This document shows positions 5,296 to 5,764 of a stretch of 5,764 nucleotides of DNA, in pieces. The stretch spans positions 1,303 through 7,066 of the forward strand of contig JAKATS010000232.1 of NCBI GenBank assembly GCA_021818645.1. The letters are read 5' to 3'. Each line of letters starts with the position of its first letter. Position 1 is the first letter of the stretch. Both the position numbers and the translations under genes were made by a program. This DNA comes from Acidobacteriota bacterium (GTDB taxonomy: Bacteria > Acidobacteriota > Terriglobia > Terriglobales > SCQP01). Under the pieces are notes generated by a model that searched no databases, had not been told where the DNA came from, and saw only the letters and a program-made list of their open reading frames with translations.

Positions 5296-5764
5296 GCTGG
5301 CAGCCGCGCCAGGTGCGAGCGCGGCTCGATGCCCAGCCACGCCGTAATCTGCCGAGCCGCCGGCAATAATTTTTCCAGGTCCACGCCCGTTTCAATGCCC
5401 GCGCCCTGCAGCATATACACCACATCCTCGGTGGCCGCGTTGCCCGCCGCGCCGGGCGCAAACGGACATCCGCCCAGGCCGGCGATTGAGCTGTCCACCA
5501 CGCCCGCGCCCTCCTCCAGGCAGGCCCAGATATTGGCCAGGGCCTGGCCGCGGGTATCGTGAAAATGCAGCGCCAGCTTCTCCAGCGGTACCCGTGCCGC
5601 CACCGCCACCAGCAGGCGGCGGGCTTCGAGCGGCGTGCCCACGCCGATGGTGTCTCCCAGGGAAATTTCCCGGCAGCCCAGCCCGTGCAGCCGCTTCGCC
5701 AGCTCCGCCACTCGGTCCGGATTCACCGCTCCCTCATAGGGGCAGCCCAGAACGCGGATGAGAT
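5292..5764 (-). CDS. mvaB: Hydroxymethylglutaryl-CoA lyase, C-terminal half
   Basis: The minus-strand frame is open from the window edge to TAA at 5294-5292, giving about 156 residues of a family usually near 300. HMG-CoA lyase splits HMG-CoA into acetoacetate and acetyl-CoA, the last step of leucine breakdown; it has a TIM-barrel fold and needs a divalent metal. Visible signatures in order are VLGCPYEGAVNPDRVA, CREISLGDTIGVGTP, LHFHDTRGQALAN (metal-binding His pair), VVDSSIAGLGGCPFAPGAAG (catalytic Cys in the GGCP loop), NAATEDVVYML and GIETGVDLEKLL. These separate it from the related isopropylmalate and homocitrate synthases. The N-terminal half is outside the window; a GTG at 5726 is internal and not the start. 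It converges on the ilv operon, so it is transcribed separately. Confidence 0.95.
   Translation of the reverse strand, partial: LIRVLGCPYEGAVNPDRVAELAKRLHGLGCREISLGDTIGVGTPLEARRLLVAVAARVPLEKLALHFHDTRGQALANIWACLEEGAGVVDSSIAGLGGCPFAPGAAGNAATEDVVYMLQGAGIETGVDLEKLLPAARQITAWLGIEPRSHLARLPA
5302..5326. terminator. 8-bp GC hairpin just past the ilv operon, possible terminator
   Basis: AGCCGCGC and GCGCGGCT are perfect 8-bp inverted arms separated by 9 bases, starting 7 bp after the small-subunit stop. The hairpin lies inside the last codons of the convergent HMG-CoA lyase gene. No T-run follows on either strand, so it is not a canonical intrinsic terminator. It may pause polymerase or protect the 3' end of ilv mRNA where two transcripts converge. 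It may also be chance in GC-rich coding sequence. Confidence 0.3.

Overview
The window is GC-rich, tightly packed bacterial chromosome with G/C-biased third codon positions. It carries ordinary metabolic and housekeeping genes and no sign of mobile elements, RNA genes or CRISPR. Gene content and protein style (class I KARI, IlvG/IlvM-type acetolactate synthase, zinc-ribbon rhomboid, HMG-CoA lyase) suggest a soil-type Gram-negative heterotroph. The Mla-like ABC ATPase hints at an outer membrane. Acidobacteriota is a reasonable guess, but no marker gene here proves the phylum.

Layout: (1) 1-323, plus strand: the C-terminal end of an ABC transporter ATPase resembling the MlaF/Ttg2A lipid-transport type. 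(2) 329-1789, minus strand: a two-gene unit, transcribed first through a rhomboid intramembrane protease with an N-terminal zinc ribbon, then through a VOC/CatE-like dioxygenase-fold gene that is broken by a single frameshift. (3) 1790-2143: a divergent control region. It holds a strong sigma70-like promoter facing right, with a 20-bp palindrome over the predicted transcription start. It also holds a weaker extended -10 facing left, flanked by a second perfect palindrome. (4) 2144-5295, plus strand: a compact branched-chain amino acid operon, ilvC, acetolactate synthase large subunit, then a small ACT-domain subunit. (5) 5292-5764, minus strand: the C-terminal half of HMG-CoA lyase, converging on the ilv operon with a 4-bp overlap of the two stop codons.

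The three ilv genes supply the first two shared steps of valine and isoleucine synthesis: acetolactate/acetohydroxybutyrate formation, with its regulatory subunit, followed by ketol-acid isomeroreduction. ilvD, ilvE and the leu genes are not in the window. HMG-CoA lyase performs the last step of leucine breakdown, so a branched-chain biosynthetic operon faces a branched-chain catabolic gene tail to tail.

I do not see a wholly new system. The points most worth a second look are the TetR-like palindrome at the ilvC promoter, the glutamate at the cofactor-specificity loop of IlvC, the AHAS II-like IlvG/IlvM pairing, the palindrome at the rhomboid promoter, and the frameshifted VOC gene.
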